This document shows positions 33,500 through 41,702 of a DNA stretch of 64,000 nucleotides, in pieces. The position numbers and the translations under genes are program-made. How positions within the stretch are numbered: position 1 is the stretch's first letter; each line of letters starts with the position of its first letter. The stretch is taken from assembly GCA_965250245.1 (NCBI GenBank), contig OZ252296.1, forward strand, positions 1,922,001-1,986,000, read 5' to 3'. Below the pieces are notes generated by a model. That model saw nothing but the letters and a program-made list of their open reading frames with translations, ran no database searches and was not told the origin of the DNA. The stretch comes from JABDIP01 sp965250245. GTDB lineage: Bacteria; Pseudomonadota; Alphaproteobacteria; DSM-16000; Inquilinaceae.

Positions 33500-34305
33500 C
33501 CGGAGAGGTGGGCGACGGCCTGGGCGTGCAGCTCCGGCGTTGCGGCGGCGACGACCCAGCCATCGGACTCCACGGTCAACGGATTGCCGCGCCAGTCGGT
33601 CATGACGCCGCCAGCTCCCTGCACGACCGGCACCAGGGCCGCGAAATCATACGGCTTCAGCATCGCCTCGACGACCAGGTCGATGCCGCCCGAGGCCAGC
33701 CGGCCGTAGAGGTAGCAATCGCCGCCGAACTGCCGCCGCGGGCTCGTCGCCGTCAGCGCGTCGAACCGGTCCCGGTCGATCCCGACGAACATGTCGATGG
33801 AGGTCGTGGCGACCCGCGCCTGGGTCAGGTCGGTGCAGCCGCTGGTCTGGCACGGCCCGTCATTGAAGGTGGTCTGCCGTCCGGCGGCGCCGAACCAGCG
33901 CTCGCGCAGGGCCGGCATGTCGATCACGCCGACCATGGGCAGCCCGTCCATCGCATGGGCGATCAGGGTACCGTAGAGCGGGATGCCCGAGACGAAGCTC
34001 TTCGTGCCATCGATCGGATCGATGACCCATTGCGGGCCCTCCATCACCGGAGTGCCACCATGCTCCTCGCCGAGCACCGCATGGTCGGGGCAGTGATGGT
34101 CGATCAACTGGCGGATCGCCACCTCGATCTCGCGGTCGGCGACGGTCACCGGGGAATCGTCGGCCTTCTGGTCGACGGTGATCGGCTTGCGGAAATAGTT
34201 CAGCGAGATCGGCGCCACGGCATCGGCGATGCCCGCGACCAGGGTCGCGACCGAGGAGATCGACGGACCGGCTTCCGGGTCGGGGGCGTTCGCCGTGTCG
34301 GACAT
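33496..34305 (-). CDS. hisN: Inositol-monophosphatase-family phosphatase, histidinol-phosphatase-like
   Basis: This Mg-dependent phosphatase of 269 residues is most like HisN, which performs the next-to-last step of histidine synthesis in many alphaproteobacteria. Metal sites are visible in LGEEHGG and WVIDPIDGTKSFVSG. The second metal region is GGDCYLYGRLASGGIDLVVE followed by LKPYDFAALVPVVQGAGG. I started at the ATG at 34305 (MSDTAN), leaving off 17 less typical residues. The inositol monophosphatase relatives make the exact substrate slightly uncertain. No other his gene is in the window. Confidence 0.8.
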   Translation of the reverse strand: MSDTANAPDPEAGPSISSVATLVAGIADAVAPISLNYFRKPITVDQKADDSPVTVADREIEVAIRQLIDHHCPDHAVLGEEHGGTPVMEGPQWVIDPIDGTKSFVSGIPLYGTLIAHAMDGLPMVGVIDMPALRERWFGAAGRQTTFNDGPCQTSGCTDLTQARVATTSIDMFVGIDRDRFDALTATSPRRQFGGDCYLYGRLASGGIDLVVEAMLKPYDFAALVPVVQGAGGVMTDWRGNPLTVESDGWVVAAATPELHAQAVAHLSG

Positions 34306-34456
34306 GGGGCGGGGATCCTGGCGGTGGGAGCGTGCCACAGATATGGCGCGGACCATGCTGCGTGCAATCGGGGGCCAAAACGCCGCGCAGCCTAACAGAT
34401 GGCGGCGGTGGCGGCATAGGGTGGCCGGGAATTGCGCCGTGGAATCAGCGCGGTCT

Positions 34457-35086
34457 TCAGCCGTCGGTCGCAGCCGAGGTCGCCGACCGCAAGCCTGCCG
34501 TGTAGCTGGTGATGAGCTCCCCCGCCATGGCCTCCACCGAATCGCCGGTGACGACGCCGAGCTTGCCCGATCGGGCGAGCGAGCAGATGCCGTGCATGGC
34601 GCACCACAGGACGCGGGCCGCGCGTCCGCGCTCCATCCGCTGGGTGTCGTCGAACAGCGGGGCGATCGCGTTCTCGATCAGGGCCAGAAGCCGCGCCAGC
34701 TTCTCGTCGTACCAGGGCGGCAGCGCGCGGCCCGGGGGCAGCCGGTGCTCGAACAGGATGTCCCACAGATTGGGATGGCGGTCGATGAAGGCGATATAGG
34801 CCTCACCCAGCACCCGCAGTGCGGCCTCGGGCCTGTCCGCGGGCGTGCCGGACATCGCCTCCCGCAGATGGGCGAACAGCGTGTCGAGCGTGTCGCCGTT
34901 CACCGCGACGATCATGTCGTCGAGGTCTTGGAAGACGTTGTAGAGGGTCCCCACCGAATAGCCGATCCGGGTCGCGACCTTACGCGCCGTCAGGCCGCGC
35001 CATCCCTCCGCCTCCGCGACATCGCGGGCCGCCTGGAGCGCCAGCGCCCGCAACTCGTCGCGGGTGTGATCCGACCGTCGCGCCAT
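34457..35086 (-). CDS. TetR-family transcriptional regulator
   Basis: This repressor-type protein of 209 residues has the N-terminal helix-turn-helix (ARKVATRIGYSVGTLYNVF). Its ligand domain contains LRVLGEAYIAFIDRHPNLWD and HGICSLARSGKLGVVTGD, similar to TetR/AcrR C-terminal domains. Divergent from it is the YnbC/YnbD-like pair, and three identical-architecture palindromes lie in the 128-base gap. Those sites suggest it represses both itself and the lipid-related genes. The inducer is unknown. Confidence 0.88.
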   Translation of the reverse strand: MARRSDHTRDELRALALQAARDVAEAEGWRGLTARKVATRIGYSVGTLYNVFQDLDDMIVAVNGDTLDTLFAHLREAMSGTPADRPEAALRVLGEAYIAFIDRHPNLWDILFEHRLPPGRALPPWYDEKLARLLALIENAIAPLFDDTQRMERGRAARVLWCAMHGICSLARSGKLGVVTGDSVEAMAGELITSYTAGLRSATSAATDG

Positions 35087-35106
35087 ATCCTGTCCGATTC
35101 CCTGAT

Positions 35107-35173
35107 TGAACGGGGTTCATTCTAGGGGTTGAACGATGTTCACTGCTAGATTATATTAATTGAACACTGTTCA
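35107..35173. promoter_or_regulatory. Three TGAAC-N3-GTTCA palindromes (TetR operators)
   Basis: Copies are TGAACGGGGTTCA (35107-35119), TGAACGATGTTCA (35130-35142) and TGAACACTGTTCA (35161-35173). Each has a T immediately before TGAAC. The first is 20 bases upstream of the TetR ATG, and the last is 41 bases before the hydrolase-methyltransferase ATG. An AT-rich TTATATTAAT (35151-35160), possibly a -10 element, touches the third. Confidence 0.7.
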
Positions 35174-35214
35174 GTTCGTTGGCCGAACCGGTCCGGACCC
35201 AAGCGGAGGAGGGG

Positions 35215-37005
35215 ATGATGCGTGAGTCCCGTGAACGTGTGTTCCACAGCTTCGACAACACCCAGATGCACTACCGCATGTGGGACGCGCCAGGCCCGCG
35301 TGACCGGGCGATCGTGCTGCTGCATCGCGGCCATGAGCACTCCGGCCGCTGGCAGGACATGGTCGACGGGCTGGGCCTCGCGGACGTGCCGATGTTCGCC
35401 TGGGACGCGCGCGGCCACGGCCTGTCGCCGGGGCGGCGGGGCAAGGGGCCATCCTTCCAGACCCTGGTGCGCGACGCCGACGCCTTCGTGCGCCACGTGT
35501 CCCAGGCCCATGGCATCGCCATGGAGGACATCGTGGTCATCGGCCACAGCGTCGGCGCGGTGATCGCGACCACCTGGGTGCACGACTTCGCCCCGCCGAT
35601 CCGCGGCCTGGTCCTGGGCAGCCCGGCGCTGCGGATCCGGCTTTACGTGCCCTTCGCCATCCCGCTGCTGCGCCTGCTGGATCGGGTCCGCCCGGGCAGT
35701 GTCATCCGCAGCTATGTGAAGGGCCGGCTGCTGACCCATGATCCGGAGCGGCAGCGCTCCTACGACACCGATCGGCTGGTCAACCCGGCGATCCCGGTGA
35801 AGACGCTGATCGGCCTGCACGATGCCGCAAGCCGGATCATCCGCGACGCGCCGGCGATCACCGTGCCGACGCTGATGCTGGTCTCGGGCGCCGACTGGGT
35901 CGTCCGTCGTGGGCCGCAGCAGGCCTTCTTCCGCCGCCTGGGCAGCGCGCGCAAGCAATGGCGGGTGTTTCCCGGCTTCCTGCACGACACATTCGGCGAG
36001 CGCGACCGGCACCGGCCGATCGGCGCCGCCCGGAACTTCTTCGAAGAGCTGTTCACCGACCCGCCGTCCGCCGTCGATCTGCTGACGGCGGACCGCGAGG
36101 GTCCGAGCAAGGCCGAGCACCAGGCCCTGTCGCGACCCCTGCCGATCTGGTCGCCGAAGCGGCTCGGCTACGGCGTGACGCGGCTGCTGTTGCGCACGGT
36201 CGGCCGGCTCAGCGACGGGGTCCGGCTCGGCCTGCGCGCCGGCTTCGATTCCGGCGCGATGATGGATTACGTCTATCGCAACCGGGCCGGCGGGATCACG
36301 CCGCTCGGGCGCGCAATGGACCGGGTCTATCTGGACGCCGTCGGTTGGCAGGGCATCCGCACTCGCAAGCGGCACCTGGAGGCGATGCTGGACCGCGCCA
36401 TGTCGTCGGCCCGCGCCGGCGGCCTGCCGGTGCATGTTGTCGACATCGCCACAGGCCATGGCCGCTACGTGCTCGACGCGCTGGACCAGCGCCGCGACCT
36501 GCGCGGCTCGGCGGTTCTGCGCGATATCGGCCGCGACAATGTCGCGTCGGCCCGGGCGCTGGCGAAGTCGCTCCGGCTGCATGACGTCACGGTGGAGCAG
36601 GGCGACGCCTTCGACGGCGCGTCGCTGCGTGCCCTGTCACCGCGCCCGACCGTCGCCGTCGCCGCCGGGCTCTATGAGCTGTTCCCGGGCAACGACCGGG
36701 TGCGGGTCTCGCTGATGGGCCTGGGCGCGGCGGTCGAGGAGGGCGGCTACCTCATCTACAGCAACCAGCCCTGGCACCCGCAGCTCGAGTTCATCGCCCG
36801 GGTGCTGACCAGCTTCCGCGGCGGCCGGCCCTGGGTGATGCGCCGGCGCAGCCAGGCCGAGATGGACCAGCTGGTGGCCGCCGCCGGCTTCGAGAAGATC
36901 GCCATGGCGATCGACGATGACGGCATCTTCACGGTCTCGCTGGCCCGGCGACGGGTGACGCCGGCGCTGATCGAGGGCCTGAGCCATGTCGCCGCGGCGG
37001 AGTAG
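35215..37005 (+). CDS. Fused alpha/beta hydrolase and SAM-dependent methyltransferase, YnbC-like
   Basis: A two-domain protein of about 596 residues. Residues 1-290 form an alpha/beta hydrolase of the monoacylglycerol-lipase type, with nucleophile Ser112 in VVIGHSVGAV and probable histidine in FPGFLHDTFGERD. Residues 330-596 form a class I methyltransferase, with SAM motif VHVVDIATGHGRYVLDAL near residue 410. The architecture matches E. coli YnbC. GGAGGAGGGG before the ATG at 35215 fixes the start. It is followed at once by a YnbD-like phosphatase. In E. coli these belong to ynbABCD, linked by family to phospholipid head-group chemistry; the partner genes ynbA/B are absent here. Confidence 0.85.
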   Translation: MMRESRERVFHSFDNTQMHYRMWDAPGPRDRAIVLLHRGHEHSGRWQDMVDGLGLADVPMFAWDARGHGLSPGRRGKGPSFQTLVRDADAFVRHVSQAHGIAMEDIVVIGHSVGAVIATTWVHDFAPPIRGLVLGSPALRIRLYVPFAIPLLRLLDRVRPGSVIRSYVKGRLLTHDPERQRSYDTDRLVNPAIPVKTLIGLHDAASRIIRDAPAITVPTLMLVSGADWVVRRGPQQAFFRRLGSARKQWRVFPGFLHDTFGERDRHRPIGAARNFFEELFTDPPSAVDLLTADREGPSKAEHQALSRPLPIWSPKRLGYGVTRLLLRTVGRLSDGVRLGLRAGFDSGAMMDYVYRNRAGGITPLGRAMDRVYLDAVGWQGIRTRKRHLEAMLDRAMSSARAGGLPVHVVDIATGHGRYVLDALDQRRDLRGSAVLRDIGRDNVASARALAKSLRLHDVTVEQGDAFDGASLRALSPRPTVAVAAGLYELFPGNDRVRVSLMGLGAAVEEGGYLIYSNQPWHPQLEFIARVLTSFRGGRPWVMRRRSQAEMDQLVAAAGFEKIAMAIDDDGIFTVSLARRRVTPALIEGLSHVAAAE

Positions 37006-37009
37006 CCCG

Positions 37010-38419
37010 ATGCCGGACACATCGGCTGCGCGGCCCTTGGGCGAGGCGACGTTGTGGCTGCTCGGCCTCGCCGGGGTCTTCTTCCTGTGCTACGGCGGCG
37101 CCGGCTGGCTGGCGTCGCTGCAGCCGGATGTCGGCACCCTGCATTTCGCCTGGGAGGACCGGATCCCGCTCATCCCGGCGATGATCGTGCCCTATATGTC
37201 GATCGACCTGCTGTTTGCCGTGTCGTTCTTCCTGTGCGCCGACCGGCACGCCCTGCGCACCCATGCCGCCCGCATCGCGCTGGTCATCGCCGTCGCCACC
37301 GCCTTCTTCCTCGTCTTCCCGCTGCGCTTCGGCTTCGAGCGGCCGATGGTCGACGGCGTCTTCGCGTCCCTGTTCACGCTGCTGCATGCGCTGGACCGGC
37401 CTTACAATCTGGCGCCGTCGCTGCACATCGCGCTGCTGGTCGTCCTGTGGCCGGTCTTCCATCGGGTCCTGCGCGGCCCGGCCAACCTGGCGATGCATGT
37501 CTGGTTCGTGCTGATCGGCGCCTCCGTTCTGTTCACCTGGCAGCACCATGTGATCGACGTGCCCACCGGCGCGCTGCTGGGCCTCACGGCGCTGTGCCTG
37601 TTGCCGGACCGGGATCGCCGCCGGCGGGGCGCGATTCAGCGCGGGTGGGAGTCCGACGCCCGCCGCGCGGTCGGGCGATACTACCGCCTTGGCTGCCTGG
37701 CGTTGTTGGCGCTGAGCCCGGTGGCGCTCCCCTGGTCGCTGGCCCTGCTGTGGCCGGCAGCGTCGCTGGCGTTGGTCGGAGCGGCCTATGCCTGGGGCGG
37801 GCCGGCTTTGCTGGGCAGGGCCGATGGGCTGATCTCCCTGCCGTCCCGCATCGTGCTTGCGCCATATCGCCTCGGCGCGCTCGCCTTTGTCCGCCTGCGG
37901 GCCCTGTTCGACGCGCCCTGGCATGCGGTGGCGCCCGGCCTGCTTGTCGGCCGCATCCTCTCCCGTCGCGAGGCCCGCGCCCTGGCGGGCGAGGGGGTCG
38001 TGGCGGTGCTCGACCTGACGGCGGAATTCCCCGAATGCCCGGACCTGCTCCGACTGCCCTACTTGAACCTCCCGGTGCTGGACCTGACCGCACCGAACCC
38101 GGCCACCCTGTCCCGGGCGGTGCGGTTCGTCGAGACCCATCGCCGGCGCGGCCCGGTCTACGTGCACTGTGCGCTCGGCTATGGCCGCAGCGCCTGTGTT
38201 GCGGCGGCGGTGCTGCTGGCCAGCGGCGAGGCGGGCGGCGTCGCGGCGGCGGTGCACACGGTGCGACAGGCGCGGCCGCGGGCGGTGTTCACCCGCGGTG
38301 TCCTGTCAGCGCTCAGGGCTTGCCTCGATCGTGCGTCGCGTCTTGGAGAGAGGGGTGCCGGAGGGCCTTCCCGTCGCGCGGTCATCCATCCGCGGGCGCT
38401 GCGGTGCAGCCCGGCCTGA
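37010..38419 (+). CDS. PAP2 and dual-specificity phosphatase fusion, YnbD-like
   Basis: A membrane protein of about 469 residues. The N-terminal half has about six helices and a PAP2/inositol-phosphotransferase-like set: DRPYNLAPSLHIALL, then FTWQHHVIDVPTGALLG. The C-terminal 150 residues are a dual-specificity phosphatase with the P-loop VHCALGYGRSA (catalytic Cys near 387) and general-acid region VLDLTAEFPECP. The fusion matches E. coli YnbD. I used the ATG at 37010, which lies after the preceding stop and has GGAG upstream; an ATG at 36986 overlaps the previous gene. It probably dephosphorylates a lipid or head-group intermediate. Confidence 0.85.
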   Translation: MPDTSAARPLGEATLWLLGLAGVFFLCYGGAGWLASLQPDVGTLHFAWEDRIPLIPAMIVPYMSIDLLFAVSFFLCADRHALRTHAARIALVIAVATAFFLVFPLRFGFERPMVDGVFASLFTLLHALDRPYNLAPSLHIALLVVLWPVFHRVLRGPANLAMHVWFVLIGASVLFTWQHHVIDVPTGALLGLTALCLLPDRDRRRRGAIQRGWESDARRAVGRYYRLGCLALLALSPVALPWSLALLWPAASLALVGAAYAWGGPALLGRADGLISLPSRIVLAPYRLGALAFVRLRALFDAPWHAVAPGLLVGRILSRREARALAGEGVVAVLDLTAEFPECPDLLRLPYLNLPVLDLTAPNPATLSRAVRFVETHRRRGPVYVHCALGYGRSACVAAAVLLASGEAGGVAAAVHTVRQARPRAVFTRGVLSALRACLDRASRLGERGAGGPSRRAVIHPRALRCSPA

Positions 38420-38514
38420 CCGGTCTCGAAGTCTTCATTTGATCTTGCGCGCCGGGCATCGAAGGATTCACGATGCGAAGCCGTTAGTCGGCGTTTGCCA
38501 AGGTGGGTGCAGCC

Positions 38515-39072
38515 ATGTCCGGTCGTGACTCCATACTCGACGAGATCGAGCATCTCTTCGCCACCCGTGGCGGTCTCTACTACGGCGAAGGCGTGAGCCA
38601 GAGCGAGCACGCGCTGCAGGCGGCCGAGCTGGCCGAGAAGGAAGGTGCGCCGCCGGCGCTGATCGTGGCCGCCCTGCTGCACGATATCGGCCACCTGCTG
38701 GACAAGCAGGGCGAGGATGCCGCCGAGCGCGGCATCGACACCCGCCACGAGGCCATCGGCGGCGGCTGGCTGAGGCGGCATTTCGGCCCGGAGGTGACGG
38801 AACCGGTCCGCCTGCATGTGGACGCCAAGCGGTATCGCTGCGCGGTCGACGCGGCCTATCACGACCGGCTGTCCGACGCCTCGAAACTCAGCCTCTCACT
38901 GCAGGGCGGGCCGATGTCATCCGACGAGGCCGATGCGTTCCTGGAAGGGCCGTTCGCGCAGGACGCGCTGCGGCTCAGGCTGTGGGACGAGGCGGCCAAG
39001 GTCGTCGGTTGCAAGACGCCGGATTTCGGCCATTTTCGGCCCCTAGTGTCGGAGGTTCTGGCGGCCCGCTGA
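38515..39072 (+). CDS. PhnZ-like HD-domain protein
   Basis: This 185-residue HD-superfamily protein has YYGEGVSQSEHALQAAELAE as the family opening and ALIVAALLHDIGHLLD as the H...HD metal core. A later DTRHEAIGGGWLRRHFGPEV carries further ligands. The pattern matches the phosphonate-operon HD proteins, which include PhnZ, an iron oxygenase that splits 2-amino-1-hydroxyethylphosphonate. No PhnY or other phosphonate gene is nearby, although an NptA-type phosphate transporter follows. Substrate is therefore inferred from family only. The ATG at 38515 with AAGGTGG upstream is preferred over a GTG at 38503. Confidence 0.8.
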   Translation: MSGRDSILDEIEHLFATRGGLYYGEGVSQSEHALQAAELAEKEGAPPALIVAALLHDIGHLLDKQGEDAAERGIDTRHEAIGGGWLRRHFGPEVTEPVRLHVDAKRYRCAVDAAYHDRLSDASKLSLSLQGGPMSSDEADAFLEGPFAQDALRLRLWDEAAKVVGCKTPDFGHFRPLVSEVLAAR

Positions 39073-39160
39073 GGCATCGGCGCGCCGCGCCCGTCCCGAC
39101 ATTTCCGGCCGCCCGTCTTGTCCATGCGCGGTCCCCCACATCCGCGTTCATGACACGTGT

Positions 39161-39191
39161 TTGACAATCCACAGCCCGCGCGCCGCATAAT
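39161..39191 (+). promoter_or_regulatory. Promoter-like TTGACA/CATAAT pair
   Basis: TTGACA at 39161-39166 is followed after 19 bases by CATAAT (39186-39191), 26 bases before the transporter ATG. The -35 is perfect; the spacer is long for sigma-70. Confidence 0.45.
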
Positions 39192-39217
39192 CGCAATCCA
39201 AGAGATCGGCGCCTGAC

Positions 39218-40942
39218 ATGGTCGGACATGAAATCCTGCTGAGCATCGGCGGCGGTGTCGCGTTGCTGCTGTGGGCGGCGCGGATGATCCGCACCGGCAT
39301 CCTGCGTGCCTATGGCGGCGCCTTGCGCAATGTGCTGGCGCGCTCGACCAGCAACCGGTTCAAGGGCTTCGCCATGGGACTGACGGCGGCCGGGCTGCTT
39401 CAGAGCTCGACGGCCACCGCCCTGCTGACCATGTCCTTCGCCGGGCGCGGGCTGATTGCCTCGGCACCGGCGCTTGCGATCATGCTGGGCGCGGATGTCG
39501 GCTCGACCCTGGTGGTCCAGGTCCTGTCCTTCGACATCGCCTGGCTGATGCCGGTGCTCTTGTTGCTGGGCGTCATCATGTTCATGGCGGCGCGGGCGAC
39601 CCTGTGGCGCCATCTCGGCCGGGTGGCGATCGGCCTCGGCCTGATGCTGCTGGCGCTGACCCTGATCGTCGACGCGTCGGCCGTGCTGCGCGAGAGCGCG
39701 GGGCTGCAGGCAATCCTGGCGCCGCTCGCCGGCGATCCGATCCTGGCGGTCCTGCTGGCGGCGCTGCTGACCTGGCTGGCCCATTCCAGCGTCGCCATGG
39801 TGCTGCTGATCATGTCGCTGACGGCCGCCGGCGTGGTGCCGCTGCCGCTGGGCCTGGCGCTGGTTCTGGGCGCAAATATCGGCTCCGGCTTGGTGCCGAT
39901 GGCGATCAGCCTGTCGGACGATCCGCAGGTCCGGCGCATACCGCTGGGCAATCTGCTGTTCCGCGCGATCGGGGCGCTGGCGGTGCTGGCCCTGATCGAC
40001 CAGGCGCTGCCCTACCTGGCGCGGCTCGGCGCCGAGCCGGCCCGCCAGATCGCCAACTTCCACACCCTGTTCAACCTGGCGCTCGCCGTCGTCTTCCTGC
40101 CCTTCGTTGGGTTGATGGCGCGGCTGACGGGCAAGCTGCTCCCGGCGCCGGGCCCGCAGGACCTGGCGGCCGGCAAGCCGCGCTATCTGGATCGCGCCGC
40201 CATCGACAACCCGGCCGTGGCCCTGGCCTGCGCCGCCCGCGAGGTGCTGCGCCTGGCGGACATGGTCGAGGCCATGCTGCGCGACGTCATGACGGTGTTC
40301 GAGCGCAATGACGGCCGGCTGCTGGACGAGATCTCGGACCGGGACGACGATGTCGACGCGCTGCACGAGGCGATCAAGCTCTACCTGACCGATGTCAGCC
40401 GCAACCCGCTGGAAGGCGAGGACAGCGAACGCTTCGTCGAGCTGATCACCTTCACCACCAACCTGGAGCATGTCGGCGACATCATCGACAACAACCTGCT
40501 GCCCTCGGCCCAGAAGAAGATCAAGCGCCGCCTGGAATTCTCCGAGGAGGGCTGGACCGAGCTCACCGACATGCATGCCCGCGTCGTGTCCCAGATGCGG
40601 CTCGGCATCAATGTCTTCATGTCACGGGATGTCGGCCTGGCCCGCCGCCTGCTGGCCGAGAAGGAGGCGTTCCGCGAACTGGAGCGGCAGGCCGGCGAGC
40701 GCCATCTCGACCGTCTGCGCGGTCGCGCGGTGGCGACGCTCGAGACCTCGTCCCTGCATCTCGACATGCTGCGTGATCTCAAACGCGTCATCGCCCATGT
40801 CACCTCGATCGCCTATCCGATCCTCGACGCCGAGGGCGTGCTGCGGAAGTCACGGCTGAAGAAGGATCGCGGACGGTCCAGCGCCGGCGACGGGGACGAC
40901 CTGCCGATTGCGACCGGCGACCACGCGCCGAAGGGCGTGTGA
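39218..40942 (+). CDS. Na/Pi cotransporter family protein with PhoU-like tail
   Basis: This 574-residue protein is of the NptA/YjbB type. The membrane half (to about residue 330) contains the paired re-entrant motifs GLLQSSTATALLTMSFAGRG and LTWLAHSSVAMVLLIMSLTA. The cytosolic C-terminal 200 residues are helical and PhoU-like (HVGDIIDNNLLPSAQKKIKR). Such proteins move phosphate with sodium, usually outward when in excess. AAGAGATCGG lies just upstream. It is not adjacent to pst or pho genes. Confidence 0.87.
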   Translation: MVGHEILLSIGGGVALLLWAARMIRTGILRAYGGALRNVLARSTSNRFKGFAMGLTAAGLLQSSTATALLTMSFAGRGLIASAPALAIMLGADVGSTLVVQVLSFDIAWLMPVLLLLGVIMFMAARATLWRHLGRVAIGLGLMLLALTLIVDASAVLRESAGLQAILAPLAGDPILAVLLAALLTWLAHSSVAMVLLIMSLTAAGVVPLPLGLALVLGANIGSGLVPMAISLSDDPQVRRIPLGNLLFRAIGALAVLALIDQALPYLARLGAEPARQIANFHTLFNLALAVVFLPFVGLMARLTGKLLPAPGPQDLAAGKPRYLDRAAIDNPAVALACAAREVLRLADMVEAMLRDVMTVFERNDGRLLDEISDRDDDVDALHEAIKLYLTDVSRNPLEGEDSERFVELITFTTNLEHVGDIIDNNLLPSAQKKIKRRLEFSEEGWTELTDMHARVVSQMRLGINVFMSRDVGLARRLLAEKEAFRELERQAGERHLDRLRGRAVATLETSSLHLDMLRDLKRVIAHVTSIAYPILDAEGVLRKSRLKKDRGRSSAGDGDDLPIATGDHAPKGV

Positions 40943-40962
40943 ACCGACTCTATCTTAACTGT

Positions 40963-41068
40963 CGTCATTGCGAGCCGCAGGCGAAGCAATCCACTGGTGT
41001 GGCCCGAGAGAGTGGATTGCCGCGTCGCCCTCACCCTGAGCCTGCCGAAGGGCGCCCTCGCAATGACG
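40963..41068. repeat. Dispersed palindromic repeat element
   Basis: Outer arms CGTCATTGCGAG (40963-40974) and CTCGCAATGACG (41057-41068) enclose inner arms GCAATCCACT and AGTGGATTGC. The internal part includes TGAGCCTGCCGAAGG, a well-known intergenic repeat core in alphaproteobacteria. It lies between two convergent genes. Confidence 0.75.
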
Positions 41069-41084
41069 CGGTTTGGCCTGACCG

Positions 41085-41564
41085 TCAGCTCTCCAACAGG
41101 AGTTCCGGATTCGATAACGGCAGGGCGCCGCCGCGCTTAATGCCGCGCAGCACCAGCTCGGAGCGGACCTGGCCGACCGCCGGCAGCGGCAGCAGCCGGC
41201 GGTGGATGAAATCCGCCAGCTCGTCCAGGGTCCGCACCCGGATGCGGACCACGTAGTCAGCGTCGCCGGTCACCACATAGGCGTCGACGATCTCGTCCAG
41301 CCCGGCTAGTGCCGCGGCGAAATCCTCGGCCGTCTGGTCGCTGTGGGCCGCCAGGGTCACCCGGGTGATCGACTCGATGGGAAAGCCGATGCGCCGCGCG
41401 TCCAGCTCGGCGCGGTAGCCCTGGATGATGCCCGATTTCTCCAGTGCCGCGCGCCGTCGCGAGCATTGCGAGGGCGACAGATGCACGCGCTCCGACAGCT
41501 CCGCATTGGTCAGGCTGGCGTCGGATTGCAGCACGTCGAGGATGGCGATGTCGAAGGTGTCCAT
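41085..41564 (-). CDS. Lrp/AsnC-family regulator beside hppD
   Basis: This feast/famine regulator of 159 residues has the N-terminal helix-turn-helix (NAELSERVHLSPSQCSRRRA). Its ligand-binding RAM domain contains YVVTGDADYVVRIRVRTLDE. It is divergent from hppD, and two palindromes lie in the 138-base gap, so control of tyrosine degradation and of itself is likely. I chose the ATG at 41564 (MDTFDIAILDVLQ); the frame extends 15 codons further up without support. Confidence 0.87.
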   Translation of the reverse strand: MDTFDIAILDVLQSDASLTNAELSERVHLSPSQCSRRRAALEKSGIIQGYRAELDARRIGFPIESITRVTLAAHSDQTAEDFAAALAGLDEIVDAYVVTGDADYVVRIRVRTLDELADFIHRRLLPLPAVGQVRSELVLRGIKRGGALPLSNPELLLES

Positions 41565-41593
41565 CACGAATTCTTCACGATTGAGCCAAACAG

Positions 41594-41608
41594 TGCACGG
41601 ATCGTGCA
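41594..41608. promoter_or_regulatory. Palindrome TGCACG-GAT-CGTGCA
   Basis: A perfect 15-bp palindrome, 29 bases upstream of the Lrp-type ATG. Candidate autoregulatory site. Confidence 0.5.
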
Positions 41609-41632
41609 TTGATCGTTGAAATTACCCTCAGA

Positions 41633-41649
41633 ATGCACACTGTTTGCAT
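41633..41649. promoter_or_regulatory. Palindrome ATGCA-N7-TGCAT before hppD
   Basis: ATGCACACTGTTTGCAT lies 53 bases before the hppD ATG and shares the TGCA half-site with the palindrome at 41594. Probably part of the same Lrp-type operator. Confidence 0.45.
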
Positions 41650-41702
41650 GCGATTCCAGCTATTCTTGCATGATCGGACTCTCGCCTTGGAAGGACAGGA
41701 TC

